Assembly (NCBI RefSeq): GCF_035013165.1
Contig: NZ_JAYGJQ010000002.1
Location: 620,001 to 684,000 of the forward strand
Length of the DNA: 64,000 nt
Origin: Bacteriovorax sp. PP10
Lineage (GTDB): Bacteria > Bdellovibrionota > Bacteriovoracia > Bacteriovoracales > Bacteriovoracaceae
Direction: 5' to 3'
Shown here: positions 8,390 through 16,571 of the stretch, one piece after another
How positions within the stretch are numbered: the first letter of the stretch is position 1
Layout of the letters: every line of letters starts with the position of its first letter
Position numbers and translations under genes: made by a program
The notes under the pieces: generated by a model
The model's input: the letters and a program-made list of their open reading frames with translations, nothing else
What the model was told of the DNA's origin: nothing
Databases searched by the model: none

Positions 8390-9646
8390 ATGAAAATTGC
8401 CGTTATTGGATCAGGAATTTCAGGCTTATCGAGTGCATGGTTATTAAACCGCACAGAAGGCCATGAAGTGACTTTATTTGAGTCTATGGATTACCTTGGT
8501 GGTCATTCAAACACAGTCGACGTAACGCTAAATGGAGTAACGAGTCCAGTGGACACTGGCTTTCTTGTTCACAACCCCAACACATACCCAAACCTGATTG
8601 CTTTTTTAAAACTGCTGAATGTCGAGGTGATTGAATCTGATATGACTTTCAGTGTGAAGTTAGGCGAGAGAAAAATTGAATGGGCCGGAACAAATTTAAG
8701 AACAGTTTTTTCTCAAAAGAAAAATTTAATAAGCCCTTCATTTTGGAAAATGATTTTAGATATCATGCATTTTAATAAAAATGTTCATGCTTACCTGGAA
8801 GAATCACGCCATAAGAAATTAAGTCTTGGTGAACTCTTACATGAAAAACAATACTCACGTGAGTTTTGTGACTGGTACCTGATTCCCATGGGAGCGGCGA
8901 TCTGGTCAACATCAACTGAAGACATGAAAAAATTTCCGGCCGAGAATTTTATTCAGTTCGGGATTAACCATTCCTTGTTTCAGGTAGAAGGCAGGCCTGT
9001 CTGGAGAACTATTAAAAATGGTTCGCGTGAATATGTTAAGAAGATAGCTAAAGATCTACCGCGTGTTTTTCTCAACGAGCCGGTACTTGCAGTAAGACGT
9101 GGTGAAAAAGTTGAAGTCGTGACAACACAGAGAACTGAATTTTTTGATAAGGTTATCTTTGCGACCCATACTGATATAACGGCCAGTATTCTTCAGGATG
9201 CAACTCCTGCTGAAAAACAAATTTTAAGAAAAGTTGAGTACTCGGAGAATATCGCTTATTTGCATTACGATGAATCACACTTACCGGATTCAAAGAATGT
9301 CTGGTCAGCGTGGAATTATTTTAGTGAGACGGATGCTAATAGCAAGCAAGCAGTGGCCGTGAGTTATTTAATTTCGAAACTGCAGCCGCTTCCTTTTAAA
9401 GTCCCCATTATTGTGACACTCAATCCGGTAAGAGTTCCAGATCCATCAAAAACAATTAAGACTATTATTTATCATCATCCTTTGTTTGATCAGAAGGCGA
9501 TTGATGCTCAAAAAATGTTATCTGAGATTCAGGGAGAAAATCATACTTACTTTGCGGGAGCGTGGTGCGGGTATGGATTTCATGAAGATGGTTTAAAGTC
9601 CGGCATTGCTGTCGCAAAAATGCTGGGAGCGAAAATCCCATGGTAA
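8390..9646 (+). CDS. FAD-dependent NAD(P)-binding oxidoreductase (amine-oxidase-like)
   Basis: An N-terminal Rossmann dinucleotide motif Gly7-Ser-Gly9-Ile-Ser-Gly12 is followed by Glu-Ser-Met as the ribose-binding acidic strand, then Leu-Gly-Gly-His-Ser-Asn-Thr, typical of flavin amine-oxidase/desaturase-like proteins. A C-terminal Phe-Ala-Gly-Ala-Trp-Cys-Gly-Tyr-Gly-Phe-His-Glu-Asp-Gly block is characteristic of the subfamily found next to DUF1365 and CFA-synthase genes. In Rhodobacter sphaeroides an operon of this type takes part in singlet-oxygen responses and unusual (furan/cyclopropane) fatty acids; transfer of that function here is inference. First gene of a tightly overlapped operon. 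Confidence 0.82.
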   Translation: MKIAVIGSGISGLSSAWLLNRTEGHEVTLFESMDYLGGHSNTVDVTLNGVTSPVDTGFLVHNPNTYPNLIAFLKLLNVEVIESDMTFSVKLGERKIEWAGTNLRTVFSQKKNLISPSFWKMILDIMHFNKNVHAYLEESRHKKLSLGELLHEKQYSREFCDWYLIPMGAAIWSTSTEDMKKFPAENFIQFGINHSLFQVEGRPVWRTIKNGSREYVKKIAKDLPRVFLNEPVLAVRRGEKVEVVTTQRTEFFDKVIFATHTDITASILQDATPAEKQILRKVEYSENIAYLHYDESHLPDSKNVWSAWNYFSETDANSKQAVAVSYLISKLQPLPFKVPIIVTLNPVRVPDPSKTIKTIIYHHPLFDQKAIDAQKMLSEIQGENHTYFAGAWCGYGFHEDGLKSGIAVAKMLGAKIPW

Positions 9647-10398
9647 ACAATTATATTGTTGAAGGGGCGGTCTACCATGAGAGGCTGAAGCCCTTTAATC
9701 ACAAATTTTTATATAATGTTTTTCTTTTAAAATTTCCCTTGGATGAAATCGAACAATTGAAGAGTCCGTTATTTTCCTTTAATCGCTTTAATTTGTTTTC
9801 TTTTTATTTCAAAGATTACCTCGATGGAAGTGACAGGCCTTTAAAGCAAAAAATTCAAGAGGTATTAAATGCTGAAGGGATTAAAGCAGAAGGGAAGATT
9901 GTCCTGCAGACCATTCCTCGTATTTTAGGATACGGGTTTAATCCGGTGAGCTTTTGGTACATCTATGATCTGGAAGACAAACTTGAGGCCATCTTATCAG
10001 AAGTGAATAATACTTTTGGTGATAGACACTATTATCTGCTCCAAGGATTTTCTGAATATAAAAGAATCACCATGCAGAAGGTTTTTCATGTATCGCCATT
10101 TTTTGATATCGAAGGTGAGTATCAGTTTTCTTTTACCCCAAAGAGTGTTGTGATCAATTATTTTGATCCTAAAGAGAATGATTATTTTTTCAAGAGCACT
10201 TTAAATGTAGTTCACAGTAGAGAATTTTCTACGAAAAATTTATTAAAAATGTTTTTTAAATACCCCATGATGACTTTTGTTGTGATGGGAAGAATTCATT
10301 GGCAAGCAGTAAAGCTCTTTTTTAAAAAGGCACAGTTTTTTTCTCATCCACCGCCACCAGAGAAAATATTATCTAAGGAAGTACGTCATGATGGGTAA
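9640..10398 (+). CDS. DUF1365 family protein
   Basis: The family hallmarks are present: Gly-Tyr-Gly-Phe-Asn-Pro-Val-Ser-Phe-Trp-Tyr (97-107) and Glu-Val-Asn-Asn-Thr-Phe-Gly-Asp-Arg-His-Tyr (121-131). The length of 252 is usual. The biochemical role of DUF1365 is not established; its constant neighbours, a flavin oxidoreductase and a cyclopropane-fatty-acid-synthase-like methyltransferase, point to modification of membrane acyl chains. The start overlaps the end of the oxidoreductase gene by 7 bases, and the stop overlaps the next start by 11 bases, so translation is coupled. Confidence 0.88.
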   Translation: MVNNYIVEGAVYHERLKPFNHKFLYNVFLLKFPLDEIEQLKSPLFSFNRFNLFSFYFKDYLDGSDRPLKQKIQEVLNAEGIKAEGKIVLQTIPRILGYGFNPVSFWYIYDLEDKLEAILSEVNNTFGDRHYYLLQGFSEYKRITMQKVFHVSPFFDIEGEYQFSFTPKSVVINYFDPKENDYFFKSTLNVVHSREFSTKNLLKMFFKYPMMTFVVMGRIHWQAVKLFFKKAQFFSHPPPPEKILSKEVRHDG

Positions 10399-11572
10399 AC
10401 ATTCATTTAAAACAAAATTATTTTTAAAGATTATGGACCAGATCCAGGTCGGACACTTTGCTTTGGTTATGCCTGATGGTGAAAAGAGAGACTATCACGG
10501 AAAAATACCAGGCAGGCGAGGAGAATTAATTATTCATGACTATGCGGCCATTTCTAAAATTGTGGCAAGTGGAGATATCGGTCTAGCAGAAGCTTATCGC
10601 GATGGCATGATTGATTCACCGGATATGACGGCATTACTGCTTCTGTGTATTGAAAATCAGAGTGCACTGGAGGCCGTATTCAGAGGAAATTTCTTCGGGA
10701 TGATTTATTATCGTCTTCGCCATCTTTTTAGAGGAAATTCAAGAAAGGGGAGTAAGAAAAATATTGAAGCTCACTACGATCTTGGAAATAGTTTTTATAA
10801 ATTATGGCTCGATCCAACTATGACTTATTCTGCGGCGATTTTTAAACACGCAGATGAGTCTCTTGAAGAAGCTCAGAGAAATAAATACCAAAGAATCATT
10901 GATACGCTCAAACCTAAGAGTACGGACCATATTCTCGAAGTAGGTTGTGGATGGGGAGCATTTGCGACAATGGCCGCATTTCAGACGGGGTGCAAGGTAA
11001 CTTGCCTCACACTGTCACAAGAGCAGTACCAATATGCCACAGACCTAGTACGTAAAATGGGGCTAGATACTCAAGTAACCATTAAAATCTGTGATTATCG
11101 CGATGAGATAGGTACCTATGATCACATTGTCTCGATTGAGATGATTGAAGCTGTTGGCGAAGAATACTGGGAGCAATATTTCGACATGATTGAGGCCAAA
11201 CTTCGTCCTGGCGGGAAAGCAATGCTGCAATCAATTTATATTGTGGATGATTTATTTGATAACTATAGAAAATCAACAGACTTCATCCAACAGTACATTT
11301 TCCCTGGGGGAATGGTACTAGCTCCGCAGGTTTTCGAGAAGTATTCAGTAAAAAACAACTTAGAGATTAAGGACTTTTATAAGTTCGGATTAGATTACGC
11401 TCAAACACTTAATTTATGGAGAAAAGAATTTAAAGAGAAGTATGAACAGGTAAAACAAATCGGTTTTGACGACGCTTTTTTAAAGATATGGGACTTTTAT
11501 TACATTTACTGTGAAGCAGGCTTTTTATCACGCAGGATTGATGTGGCACAGATCGTGCTTGAGAAAAGATAA
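10388..11572 (+). CDS. cfa: Cyclopropane-fatty-acyl-phospholipid synthase family methyltransferase
   Basis: Members transfer a methyl(ene) group from S-adenosylmethionine to a double bond in phospholipid acyl chains at the membrane surface. Seen here: Ala-His-Tyr-Asp-Leu-Gly-Asn (128-134) with Leu-Asp-Pro-Thr-Met-Thr-Tyr-Ser (141-148), the SAM motif Glu-Val-Gly-Cys-Gly-Trp-Gly (184-190) and Leu-Ser-Gln-Glu-Gln. At 394 residues it matches Cfa. Two adjacent ATG codons begin the gene, within the DUF1365 end. Because of the operon partners, the product could be a methylated or furan fatty acid rather than a plain cyclopropane. The symbol denotes family only. Confidence 0.88.
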   Translation: MMGKHSFKTKLFLKIMDQIQVGHFALVMPDGEKRDYHGKIPGRRGELIIHDYAAISKIVASGDIGLAEAYRDGMIDSPDMTALLLLCIENQSALEAVFRGNFFGMIYYRLRHLFRGNSRKGSKKNIEAHYDLGNSFYKLWLDPTMTYSAAIFKHADESLEEAQRNKYQRIIDTLKPKSTDHILEVGCGWGAFATMAAFQTGCKVTCLTLSQEQYQYATDLVRKMGLDTQVTIKICDYRDEIGTYDHIVSIEMIEAVGEEYWEQYFDMIEAKLRPGGKAMLQSIYIVDDLFDNYRKSTDFIQQYIFPGGMVLAPQVFEKYSVKNNLEIKDFYKFGLDYAQTLNLWRKEFKEKYEQVKQIGFDDAFLKIWDFYYIYCEAGFLSRRIDVAQIVLEKR

Positions 11573-11653
11573 GAAAATCTCAAGGGGGTTTGCTGTGAGT
11601 CTATGTAATTGTTGTTTTTGTCACAGATTTCAATAAAAAAGGAAGGTACTGAC

Positions 11654-12046
11654 ATGTTTCCAATCAACGTTGTAGAAAAAGAAACCAACATAAGTAAATA
11701 TTTACTTAGAATGTGGGAACGCCGTTATTCTTTCCCAAGACCTGAGCGCGATCAAAAAGGCGAAAGAGTCTACACGAGCGACGACATTGAAAAATTAAAG
11801 CTGGTAAAGAAGCTGATGGAAGAAGGTTATAGACCTTCAAAAATCATCGATCAGGCACTTCCAGAACTGCGTGAGTTATCCAAGTCATTTGCGGCCAATA
11901 AAACCGCTCCAGAGGCCGATATTGTGGTCCTGGTGACGAGTTCTGATCTTGAAGAAGACGTCATTCGTGCCCTGGGAAATCATCAGGTTAGAAAGATCAT
12001 TGTGATCAACGGCCAGGATGATATTCAAAAGTTAAATTTACATTAA
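11654..12046 (+). CDS. Short MerR-family transcriptional regulator
   Basis: Residues 4-75 form a MerR winged helix-turn-helix: Val-Glu-Lys-Glu-Thr-Asn-Ile-Ser-Lys-Tyr, then Leu-Arg-Met-Trp-Glu-Arg-Arg-Tyr, the pattern of LitR/CarH-like regulators. Those usually carry a C-terminal cobalamin-binding photoreceptor domain; here only about 50 residues follow (a beta-alpha-beta piece at about 88-125), so no full B12 domain is present. The ATG at 11654 follows AAGGAAGG; an earlier frame start at 11609 was rejected. It lies 81 bases after cfa and probably controls the lipid operon upstream, as similar regulators do elsewhere. Ligand unknown. Confidence 0.8.
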   Translation: MFPINVVEKETNISKYLLRMWERRYSFPRPERDQKGERVYTSDDIEKLKLVKKLMEEGYRPSKIIDQALPELRELSKSFAANKTAPEADIVVLVTSSDLEEDVIRALGNHQVRKIIVINGQDDIQKLNLH

Positions 12047-12070
12047 GGAAGTCGATACTCTTTGACTGAA

Positions 12071-12099
12071 ATTAGGGGACAAGGTAACTTGTCCCTAAT
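12071..12099 (+). terminator. Strong hairpin between the merR gene and the 12113 gene
   Basis: ATTAGGGGACAAG (12071-12083) and CTTGTCCCTAAT (12088-12099) pair across a GTAA tetraloop with one bulged G, then AATTTT follows. This could be a weak terminator for the lipid operon or a leader structure of the next gene, whose GGAGGG ribosome binding site starts four bases later (12103). Confidence 0.5.
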
Positions 12100-12112
12100 T
12101 TTGGAGGGTATT

Positions 12113-12553
12113 ATGAAAACTTTAATTGCAACTGCATTGATGATTCTTTCGATTTCTTCTTTTGGTGCTGAACTTGGATCTGTGGATTCTTTTTTATCGG
12201 TTCTTCCAGTAGGTAGCTACTTAGGACATGACGATAAAGGCGTTGAGTGCGTAGTGAATGTTAATGAAGTTAACTTTCCTGCAAAAGCACTTTTAGTTTC
12301 AGCAACTAATGACAAAAATAAAACTACAAAAGTAATTAAAGACGGGTCTGAATTTGTTTTCAGAGCTTATAAGCAAGAGTTTATTCAGACTGATCGTTAT
12401 TATGTTGATGCTTCTAGAAACGCTTATGTTGAGAAGATTGTGAGAACGGTTAATGCTGGTATAAATCGTTTGTATGTTGTGGTGTCGAGTGAAGTGACGA
12501 TTAATAGAGATCGCAGTGTTGAAACTGTTGAATGTGTTGTTAATCCTAAATAG
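12113..12553 (+). CDS. Small secreted protein, unknown
   Basis: A 146-residue protein with a clear signal peptide (about residues 1-18, ending Ser-Phe-Gly-Ala). The mature part is predicted to be beta-rich and has two cysteines, one near residue 44 (Glu-Cys-Val-Val-Asn) and one near the end (Glu-Cys-Val-Val-Asn-Pro); both are followed by Val-Val-Asn, so they could form a disulphide that links repeated strands. The ATG at 12113 follows a perfect GGAGGG; a start at 12062 would include the hairpin region and was rejected. A terminator follows. No known family recognised. Confidence 0.75.
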   Translation: MKTLIATALMILSISSFGAELGSVDSFLSVLPVGSYLGHDDKGVECVVNVNEVNFPAKALLVSATNDKNKTTKVIKDGSEFVFRAYKQEFIQTDRYYVDASRNAYVEKIVRTVNAGINRLYVVVSSEVTINRDRSVETVECVVNPK

Positions 12554-12579
12554 TTCTTCAAATAAAATTTTTAAGATTT

Positions 12580-12607
12580 AAAATGCAGCTTAGGCTGCAT
12601 TTTTTTT
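12580..12607 (+). terminator. Rho-independent terminator after the 12113 gene
   Basis: AATGCAGC pairs with GCTGCATT across a TTAG loop (stem bases 12582-12601), followed by a run of T to 12607. It closes the secreted-protein gene and isolates the downstream toxin-antitoxin pair. Confidence 0.85.
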
Positions 12608-12715
12608 GTCCATTTATCATTTTTTGATCTCCATCTATATTTCATATTTTAAAATCCAATACTTAAAGACTAAGCCCATCTAGGCTCCGTGCTATTTCTT
12701 AGTTGATATTGACTT

Positions 12716-12734
12716 GTACGTAAAAAATACGTAC
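12716..12734 (+). promoter_or_regulatory. Palindromic operator of the toxin-antitoxin operon
   Basis: GTACGTA (12716-12722) and TACGTAC (12728-12734) form a perfect inverted repeat with a spacer of five A. It lies 14 bases before the toxin start, where HigA-type antitoxins bind. TTGACT (12709-12714) and TACTTT (12732-12737), 17 bases apart, may be the promoter boxes, so binding would block polymerase. The repeat is seen; its function is inferred. Confidence 0.6.
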
Positions 12735-12747
12735 TTTGAGGTGTGGC

Positions 12748-13023
12748 TTGGAAATTATCTACACAAAAAAAGCTGTAAAAAACATTGAGAAATTACCAAA
12801 GCATATCCAAGCAAAAATGTTTTTTTGGCTAGATTTAATAGATGATGTGGGGCCAGTTATGTCCCGCAAGTATCCAGGCTTTAATGATGAAGCTCTTCAT
12901 GGAAAAAGAAAGGGGCAGCGATCTGTCAGACTATCAAAAGGGTACAGATTATTTTATCAAGAGCTGCCGTGTGAGTATGCAGTCCTTATTGAAATATTAG
13001 AGGTAAATAAACATGACTATTAA
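12748..13023 (+). CDS. HigB/RelE-like toxin
   Basis: The 91-residue basic protein has the pattern of RelE/HigB-superfamily ribosome-dependent mRNA interferases: an N-terminal strand Ile-Ile-Tyr-Thr-Lys-Lys-Ala, a helical pair, Leu-His-Gly-Lys-Arg-Lys-Gly-Gln-Arg-Ser-Val-Arg-Leu, then Tyr-Arg-Leu-Phe-Tyr and an Ile-Leu-Glu-Val-Asn-Lys-His-Asp-Tyr end. The TTG at 12748 is preceded by GAGGTG at good distance; an in-frame TTG at 12736 lies inside the operator region and is less likely. It precedes and overlaps the antitoxin by 11 bases, the toxin-first order of HigBA systems. Function is by family, not tested. Confidence 0.8.
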   Translation: MEIIYTKKAVKNIEKLPKHIQAKMFFWLDLIDDVGPVMSRKYPGFNDEALHGKRKGQRSVRLSKGYRLFYQELPCEYAVLIEILEVNKHDY

Positions 13024-13282
13024 AAAACCGAATTTAGGATTGGCATTATTTATAAAAAGTCATCGTTTAGGGGAAGAACTTACTCAAGCTCAGATGGCAA
13101 AATGTCTTGGAATATCTAAGCAAAGATTAAGTGATATTGAAAATGATCGAAACAATGTAAGTATTAAATTATGTCAGAAGTTTGCGAAAAAGTTAGGCTT
13201 TCCAGCAGAATGGTTAGTTAAGCTTGCGCTTCAAGATCAAATTAATAAAGCAAAGCTAAATCTAAAAGTAGTTCATATATAA
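13013..13282 (+). CDS. XRE-family antitoxin (HigA-like)
   Basis: The 89-residue protein has one helix-turn-helix of the Cro/C1 type: Leu-Thr-Gln-Ala-Gln-Met-Ala-Lys-Cys-Leu-Gly-Ile-Ser-Lys-Gln-Arg-Leu-Ser-Asp-Ile-Glu (about 24-44). By position and size it is the antitoxin that neutralises the upstream toxin and represses the operon through the palindrome at 12716-12734. The ATG lies inside the toxin gene. A bidirectional terminator follows, so this pair is a self-contained two-gene unit inserted between a secreted-protein gene and ileS. Confidence 0.83.
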   Translation: MTIKKPNLGLALFIKSHRLGEELTQAQMAKCLGISKQRLSDIENDRNNVSIKLCQKFAKKLGFPAEWLVKLALQDQINKAKLNLKVVHI

Positions 13283-13287
13283 AAAAA

Positions 13288-13310
13288 GGGAGCCGAAGCT
13301 CCCTTTTTTT
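13288..13310. terminator. Bidirectional terminator between the antitoxin gene and ileS
   Basis: GGGAGC (13288-13293), a CGAA loop and GCTCCC (13298-13303) form a GC-rich hairpin with seven A before and seven T after, so it can end transcription from both sides. The ileS stop codon lies inside the T run. Confidence 0.88.
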
Positions 13311-16300
13311 AAACTTTCGTTATAACAAAACTGCCAACCACTTCATCATCGATATTCACTTCTACCGATAATCCAGAAAGAGTTGCTTGAGCTTTAATTG
13401 CCTGAGCTAACGTTTGATCCTGGATATACTTCGAGTGAGTCGGGCTCGACATAATTTCATTGAATTTATCGTTACCTTTAAAATCAATATTAATTCTGTC
13501 GTCAACTTTTAGGTTGATTGTCTTTCTTTGTTTTTGAATAGCACTTGAGATCTCTCTCGCAGTCCCTTCATCAATCAGAGTCTGATCAAGTTTCGTATCA
13601 ATATCAACCGAGATAAAGCGGTTACTCATCGCTTCTGTCCCTTCTTTTGCTTCTCTAAAAATTAAGATCTCTTCCGGGAAGAATTTTACATCTTCGATCA
13701 TCAGTGACCCTTCATCTTCAAGCTCGATTAAAGCAGCACCGTCTAGTTTTTCAATTAGTGCTTTGTATTTACCCATTTCTTTCCCAAGTTTTTTACCTAG
13801 AAGAGGAAGGTTCGCTTTAGCGTATAGCTTGATGAATTTAGATTCATCGTGAGACAGCTCAATGTGTTTAACGTTTAGTTCAGTCTGGATGTACTCAGAA
13901 AGTTTATTGATTTCCTGAAGTAATTTTTCATCTTTGTGAATGATCGTTAAGCGCTTAAGCGGAGTCTTAACTTTAATCTGAACTTGATTTCTCTTCTGTC
14001 TTCCAAGAAGGATAATCTGTTGCATTCTTCCAACGGCCACTTCAAGGTCGCTGTTGATTAGTGTTTCGTCAGCAATTGGGTAAGAGCAAAGGTGAACTGA
14101 AAGTGGTTCAGCTTTATTCATCTTACGAAGCTCTTGGAATACGTGTTCAGAGAAGAATGGAGTGAATGGTGCCATTGAAATTGTAAGCTCTCTTAGAGCT
14201 GTATACAGAGTCGAGTAGGCAGCACACTTATCATCGTTAAGGCCGTCTCCCCAGAAGCGAGCACGGTTAAGTCTGATGTACCAGTTTGTTAAGTCTTCAA
14301 TGAAAGTAAATAGGGCCGGTACAACGTTGTACAGGTGATACTCTTCCATTTCTTTTGTAATATTTTTCTTCATTGTTTGAAGGTTAGATAATAACCATCT
14401 ATCAACGATGTTGTCTGAAGTTTTGAAGTTTTCAACTGGCGACCATCCATCAACTTCCGCGTATGTCTGGAAGAATTTGAATGAGTTTTGCCATGGAAGA
14501 AGTGCTTTTCTTACCATGTCTTTTACACCAGAGTCCACGAAGCGTTGCTCTTCACCTTTTACTAACCCTGAGTTGATTAGATAAAGTCTTAAAGCATCAG
14601 CACCGAATGATTCCATTAAATTTTCTGGTGGCGTGTAGTTGTTTAAACTCTTAGACATTTTTTTACCGTCTTCGGCCATAACCAGACCGTTAACGATAAC
14701 GTTTTTGAAAGCGGGCTTGTCATATAAAGCTGCCGATAAAACTGTTAGAGTGTAAAACCATCCACGAGTTTGATCTAAACCTTCAGCAATGAATTCAGCT
14801 GGGAATCCATTTTCGAACATTTCTTTATTTTCAAAAGGGTAGTGAAGTTGAGCGTATGGCATTGAACCAGACTCAAACCAGCAGTCTAGTACTTCTGGAA
14901 TTCTTCTATAAACACCTTCTTCACCTTCGTGAGTAAACGTTAAGTCATCAACACTTTCTTTGTGAAGGTCAGTAACTTTTGTTCCTGTACGAAGGTATAG
15001 ATCATCGATTGAACTGATGCAAATTCTGTTGTTTGTTTTATCGTTGATCCAGATAGGAATCGGTGTTCCCCAAATTCTGTTTCTTGAAATTGACCAGTCA
15101 CGAGAACCTTCAAGCCATTTACCGAAGCGGCCTTCTTTAATGTGAGAAGGAGTCCAGTTGATTTGAGCGTTCGCAGCTAATAAGCGGTCTTTGATTTTTT
15201 CTACAGCTACATACCAAGATGGAATTGCTTTGTAGATTAATGGAGTATCTGAACGTGGGCAGAATGGGTAACTGTGAACAAGAACGCCTTGATCATAAAG
15301 TTTCCCTTCGTCTTTTAATTTTTTGATAATGTCTTTATCAGCAGTCTTAACGTGAACACCAACGAAGTCTGTGACTTCTGCTGTGAACTTTCCTGCGTCG
15401 TCTACCGGACACTCAAGAGCAGAAATTCCCGCTTCTTTCATAATACGATTATCGTCTTCCCCAAATGCAGGAGCGATGTGAACGATACCTGTACCGTCAG
15501 TTGTTGTAACGTATCCGTCGTTTAATACAACGAAGGCTCCAACGTCTGCATCTTTTTTGAAGTATGGAAACAATGGCTCGTAACGAAGACCTTTTAATTC
15601 AGCACCCGTGTGAGTTGAAAGAACTTCATAGTTTCTTTTCTTCGAGTAAGCTTCAACTCGCTCTTTTGCGATGATGAACTTAATGTCTTTATCTTTATCG
15701 TGAATTTTTACGTATTCAATTTCCGGACCCATACATAGAGCAAGGTTCGATGGAAGTGTCCAAGGAGTTGTCGTCCATGCAGCGATATGGAAGTCTTGGT
15801 CTTTTACTTTGAAGAGAACAGTAACCGCCGGGTCTTGAACGTCCTGGTAGTTTGAACTTGCTTCGAAGTTTGAAAGTACTGTTCCTAATGCTGTTGAGAA
15901 AGGAACAACTTTTGTTCCTTGATAGATTAAATCTTTATCCCAAAGTTGTCCGATAACCCACCAAACAGATTCCATGAATTCTGGATCCATTGTTTTGTAA
16001 TCGTTTTCGAAATCAACCCAACGGCCGATTCTTGTGATTGTGCGTTCCCACTCTGAAGTGAAACGTTGAACAATTGAGCGACACTCATCGTTGTAACCTT
16101 TTACACCAAGTTGTTTAACTGCATCTTGAGCAGACATACCTAATTTTTTATCGATCTGATGTTCGATTGGAAGACCATGACAGTCCCAACCAAAACGTCT
16201 TTCAACGTAGCGACCTTTCATCGTGAAGTATCTTGGAATGATATCCTTTAACGTTGAAGCGAGAAGGTGACCGTGGTGAGGAAGACCTGTTGCAAATGGA

Positions 16301-16470
16301 GGCCCATCATAGAAAATATAGGGTTTACCTTTTCTCGTTTGATCTAGCGACTTCTTGAAAATTTCATTTTCTTTCCAAAAATCCAAAATCTTGTGTTCGC
16401 TCTTAACGAAAGAAAAAGAGGTATTCTCCGATTCATTTACTTCGGTATTGACATCATTTGACACGTGCAA
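13309..16470 (-). CDS. ileS: Isoleucyl-tRNA synthetase, eukaryote-like type 2
   Basis: Charges tRNA-Ile. The class I HIGH motif appears as His65-His-Gly-His68 in Pro-Pro-Phe-Ala-Thr-Gly-Leu-Pro, and Lys-Met-Ser-Lys-Ser lies near residue 605. The editing domain shows Thr-Thr-Thr-Asp-Gly-Thr-Gly-Ile-Val-His. The motif set (Gly-Leu-Pro-His-x-Gly-His) and the length of 1053 place it in the type 2 IleRS group, related to eukaryotic enzymes and commonly less sensitive to mupirocin; the usual bacterial type 1 has a C-terminal zinc domain that is absent here. The ATG at 16470 begins a polar 20-residue leader before the conserved Trp-Lys-Glu-Asn. Confidence 0.93.
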   Translation of the reverse strand: MHVSNDVNTEVNESENTSFSFVKSEHKILDFWKENEIFKKSLDQTRKGKPYIFYDGPPFATGLPHHGHLLASTLKDIIPRYFTMKGRYVERRFGWDCHGLPIEHQIDKKLGMSAQDAVKQLGVKGYNDECRSIVQRFTSEWERTITRIGRWVDFENDYKTMDPEFMESVWWVIGQLWDKDLIYQGTKVVPFSTALGTVLSNFEASSNYQDVQDPAVTVLFKVKDQDFHIAAWTTTPWTLPSNLALCMGPEIEYVKIHDKDKDIKFIIAKERVEAYSKKRNYEVLSTHTGAELKGLRYEPLFPYFKKDADVGAFVVLNDGYVTTTDGTGIVHIAPAFGEDDNRIMKEAGISALECPVDDAGKFTAEVTDFVGVHVKTADKDIIKKLKDEGKLYDQGVLVHSYPFCPRSDTPLIYKAIPSWYVAVEKIKDRLLAANAQINWTPSHIKEGRFGKWLEGSRDWSISRNRIWGTPIPIWINDKTNNRICISSIDDLYLRTGTKVTDLHKESVDDLTFTHEGEEGVYRRIPEVLDCWFESGSMPYAQLHYPFENKEMFENGFPAEFIAEGLDQTRGWFYTLTVLSAALYDKPAFKNVIVNGLVMAEDGKKMSKSLNNYTPPENLMESFGADALRLYLINSGLVKGEEQRFVDSGVKDMVRKALLPWQNSFKFFQTYAEVDGWSPVENFKTSDNIVDRWLLSNLQTMKKNITKEMEEYHLYNVVPALFTFIEDLTNWYIRLNRARFWGDGLNDDKCAAYSTLYTALRELTISMAPFTPFFSEHVFQELRKMNKAEPLSVHLCSYPIADETLINSDLEVAVGRMQQIILLGRQKRNQVQIKVKTPLKRLTIIHKDEKLLQEINKLSEYIQTELNVKHIELSHDESKFIKLYAKANLPLLGKKLGKEMGKYKALIEKLDGAALIELEDEGSLMIEDVKFFPEEILIFREAKEGTEAMSNRFISVDIDTKLDQTLIDEGTAREISSAIQKQRKTINLKVDDRINIDFKGNDKFNEIMSSPTHSKYIQDQTLAQAIKAQATLSGLSVEVNIDDEVVGSFVITKV

Positions 16471-16571
16471 GGCTCCTTACTGTTGATTCACGGTGCAAAT
16501 TTTATCATTAAGAGGGGGATTTTGGAAGTGATTAGCTACACTTCTAGAGGGAGAATGCCGAATAATGATGT

